NCBI GenBank assembly: GCA_039587475.1
Contig: JBDHIK010000144.1
Location: 1 to 5,885, forward strand
DNA: 5,885 nucleotides
Source of the DNA: N074bin45 sp039587475
Lineage (GTDB): Bacteria; Gemmatimonadota; Gemmatimonadetes; Gemmatimonadales; GWC2-71-9
Direction: 5' to 3'
The notes under the pieces were generated by a model that did not search any database, was not told the origin of the DNA, and was given only the letters and a program-made list of their open reading frames with translations. Below, piece after piece: positions 4,906 through 5,885 of this stretch. Every line of letters begins with the position of its first letter. Position 1 is the stretch's first letter. The position numbers and the translations under genes are program-made.

Positions 4906-5223
4906 ATGACCATCAAGCGCATCTGGCACGGCTGGACCACACCCCAGAACGCCGACGCCTACTGGACGGTGCTGCGCGACAGCGTCATCCCGGGCATCGA
5001 GGCCAAGTCGATCCCAGGCTACCGCGGCATCGAGGTGCTCCGGCGCGACCACGCGTCCGAGGTGGAGTTCGTCACCCTGATGACGTTCGACGCGCTCGAC
5101 GACGTCGTCGCGTTCCAGGGAGAGGACTACGCCCGGGCCTACGTGCCGGATGCGGCACAGGCGGTGCTGAGTCGCTGGGACCACCAGGCCGCCCACTACG
5201 ACGTCCTGGACGAGAGGACATAA
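4906..5223 (+). CDS. Antibiotic-biosynthesis-monooxygenase-like (dimeric alpha/beta barrel) small protein
   Basis: The protein has 105 residues. It begins with strand IKRIWHGWTTP (3-13), then helix NADAYWTVLRDSVIPGIEAK (15-34), the loop IPGYRG (36-41), strands IEVLRRD (42-48) and VEFVTLMTFDALDDVVAF (53-70), the GEDYARAYVPDAAQAVLSRWD helix (72-92) and a final strand AAHYDV (95-100). This order and the IPGYRG/EVEFVT motifs fit the ABM-like ferredoxin-fold family, whose members form dimers. True monooxygenase activity is proven only for some members, and no catalytic signature is visible here, so binding or dismissal of small metabolites is equally possible. It is cytoplasmic, with no signal peptide. 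It lies 24 bases after the VOC gene and 11 before the PEBP gene, so translation is likely coupled within one operon. Confidence 0.85.
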   Translation: MTIKRIWHGWTTPQNADAYWTVLRDSVIPGIEAKSIPGYRGIEVLRRDHASEVEFVTLMTFDALDDVVAFQGEDYARAYVPDAAQAVLSRWDHQAAHYDVLDERT

Positions 5224-5234
5224 AGGAATAGGCC

Positions 5235-5711
5235 ATGGGACTCCAACTCACATCCCCGGCGTTCGCCCCCGGTCAACCCATCCCGCGCGAGTACACCTGT
5301 GACGGGGACGACGTGTCCCCTGCCCTGGCCTGGGACGGCGTGCCGCCGGGAACCGAAAGCCTGGCGCTCATCGTGGACGACCCGGATGCGCCCGATCCCG
5401 CCGCGCCCACGATGACCTGGGTCCACTGGATCCTCTACAACATCCCGCCGTCCACCACCGCCCTGCCGCGGGGCGTGGCACCGGCCGACCTGCCGCCGGA
5501 AACGCTGGAGGGCCGCAACGACTGGAAGCGTACGGGCTATGGGGGGCCGTGTCCGCCCATCGGCCGGCACCGCTACTTCCACAAACTGTACGCGCTCGAC
5601 CTGGCGCTTCCGGATCTGGACACGCCCACGAAGGAAACGCTGGAGGCGGCCATGGCCGGCCACGTCCTGGCCGGCGCCGAGCTGGTAGGGACGTACCAGA
5701 GCGATGGGTGA
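5235..5711 (+). CDS. YbhB/YbcL-family Raf kinase inhibitor-like protein (PEBP)
   Basis: The protein has 158 residues, the normal length of a bacterial phosphatidylethanolamine-binding-protein homologue. It begins MGLQLTSPAFAPGQPIPREYTCDGDDVSPALAW (1-33), the standard opening. It has the conserved anion-pocket segments LALIVDDPDAPDP (43-55) with the DPDAP motif, TWVHWILYNIPP (61-72), and GYGGPCPPIGRHRYFHKLYALD (101-122), matching the GxCPPxGxHRY signature. His116 stands where most homologues I recall have Phe or Tyr. There is no signal peptide, so a cytoplasmic location is expected. The ligand and role of bacterial PEBPs are poorly known. The start is supported by AAGGA (5223-5227) seven bases upstream; that site overlaps the last base of the preceding TAA, consistent with coupled translation. 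It is followed by 62 bases and the next co-directional gene. Confidence 0.95.
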   Translation: MGLQLTSPAFAPGQPIPREYTCDGDDVSPALAWDGVPPGTESLALIVDDPDAPDPAAPTMTWVHWILYNIPPSTTALPRGVAPADLPPETLEGRNDWKRTGYGGPCPPIGRHRYFHKLYALDLALPDLDTPTKETLEAAMAGHVLAGAELVGTYQSDG

Positions 5712-5762
5712 GGTCGCGGTCGGAAAGGAATGACACATCGTCGTATCACCGCCCCAACGGGC

Positions 5763-5768
5763 AGGAGG
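5763..5768 (+). promoter_or_regulatory. Strong ribosome binding site of the last gene
   Basis: AGGAGG lies five bases before the ATG at 5774. It supports this start over the in-frame ATG two codons later and shows that the short 3'-truncated frame is a genuine gene. I see no clear promoter in the 62 bases before it, so read-through from the PEBP gene is likely. Confidence 0.8.
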
Positions 5769-5773
5769 GTACC

Positions 5774-5885
5774 ATGAGCATGGCGGAGTCGTTTGGCCGA
5801 TCGGGGTTCGCCCGCTTCATGAACAGTCCGGCCGGCCGCGTCCTGCGCATCGTCGCCGGCGTGGTGCTGATCGGGATGGGGTACC
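5774..5885 (+). CDS. YgaP-like (DUF2892-type) membrane protein, N-terminal part
   Basis: Thirty-seven codons are visible before the window ends, and the frame is still open. Residues 1-15 are polar (MSMAESFGRSGFARF). Then comes MNSPAGRVLRIVAGVVLIGMGY, where the SPAGRxLRIVAG pattern leading into a hydrophobic segment is what I recall from short YgaP-like/DUF2892 transmembrane proteins. Those are usually 60-90 residues with two membrane helices; only the first is visible. No signal cleavage site is seen, so it is probably an integral inner-membrane protein of unknown function. It shares direction with the VOC-ABM-PEBP cluster and may be its fourth gene. Confidence 0.75.
   Translation, partial: MSMAESFGRSGFARFMNSPAGRVLRIVAGVVLIGMGY

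Noticed and set aside
5203..5219. GTCCT/AGGAC hairpin before the ABM-like stop
   Set aside because: A five-pair stem inside coding sequence is expected by chance.

Overview
This 5,885-base window is GC-rich, densely coding and entirely plus-strand. The GC content, the family mix (ArsR-like winged-helix regulator, TetR regulator, secreted SnoaL-like protein, DUF418 membrane protein, YgaP-like membrane protein) and a signal peptide ending in AxA-Gln suggest a high-GC soil-type bacterium. Gemmatimonadota is my best guess; Actinomycetota, Acidobacteriota or Chloroflexota are not excluded. I see no rRNA, tRNA, CRISPR array, transposase or phage gene.

Layout: (1) bases 1-352 hold the C-terminal end of a probable ArsR-like winged-helix regulator that starts before the window and carries an encoded acidic tract (seven Asp). 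(2) 415-2006 is a two-gene unit: a TetR/AcrR repressor and a 311-residue alpha/beta hydrolase. It is driven by a promoter with a perfect TTGACA box followed at once by a perfect 12-bp palindrome, the probable TetR operator. The TetR start codon lies about where transcription should begin, so its message is probably leaderless. (3) 2148-2787 is a monocistronic unit for an exported SnoaL-like/NTF2-fold protein, ending in a strong hairpin that contains the stop codon. (4) 2852-4192 is a DUF418 (YeiB-type) multi-pass membrane protein with its own promoter candidate and visibly lower GC than the TetR/hydrolase pair. (5) 4374 to the window end is a probable operon of small proteins: a VOC (glyoxalase-fold) protein, an antibiotic-biosynthesis-monooxygenase-like dimeric alpha/beta-barrel protein, a YbhB/YbcL-type PEBP protein, and the start of a YgaP-like membrane protein.

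How the genes work together: the TetR-hydrolase pair looks like a ligand-inducible, self-repressed enzyme module, with ligand and substrate unknown. The VOC/ABM/PEBP cluster gathers small ligand-binding folds often annotated as resistance or detoxification proteins, but nothing in the sequence fixes a pathway. Promoter candidates ahead of the three downstream units share a TTG(n)(n)G box, a 16-17 base spacer and a TA(n)(n)(n)T box preceded by CGG or CCG, which may be this organism's housekeeping promoter style.

I did not find a clear undescribed system. The most interesting points are the operator inside a leaderless promoter, hairpins that enclose stop codons, and the compositional contrast of the DUF418 gene. 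No gene-free stretch exceeds 300 bases.
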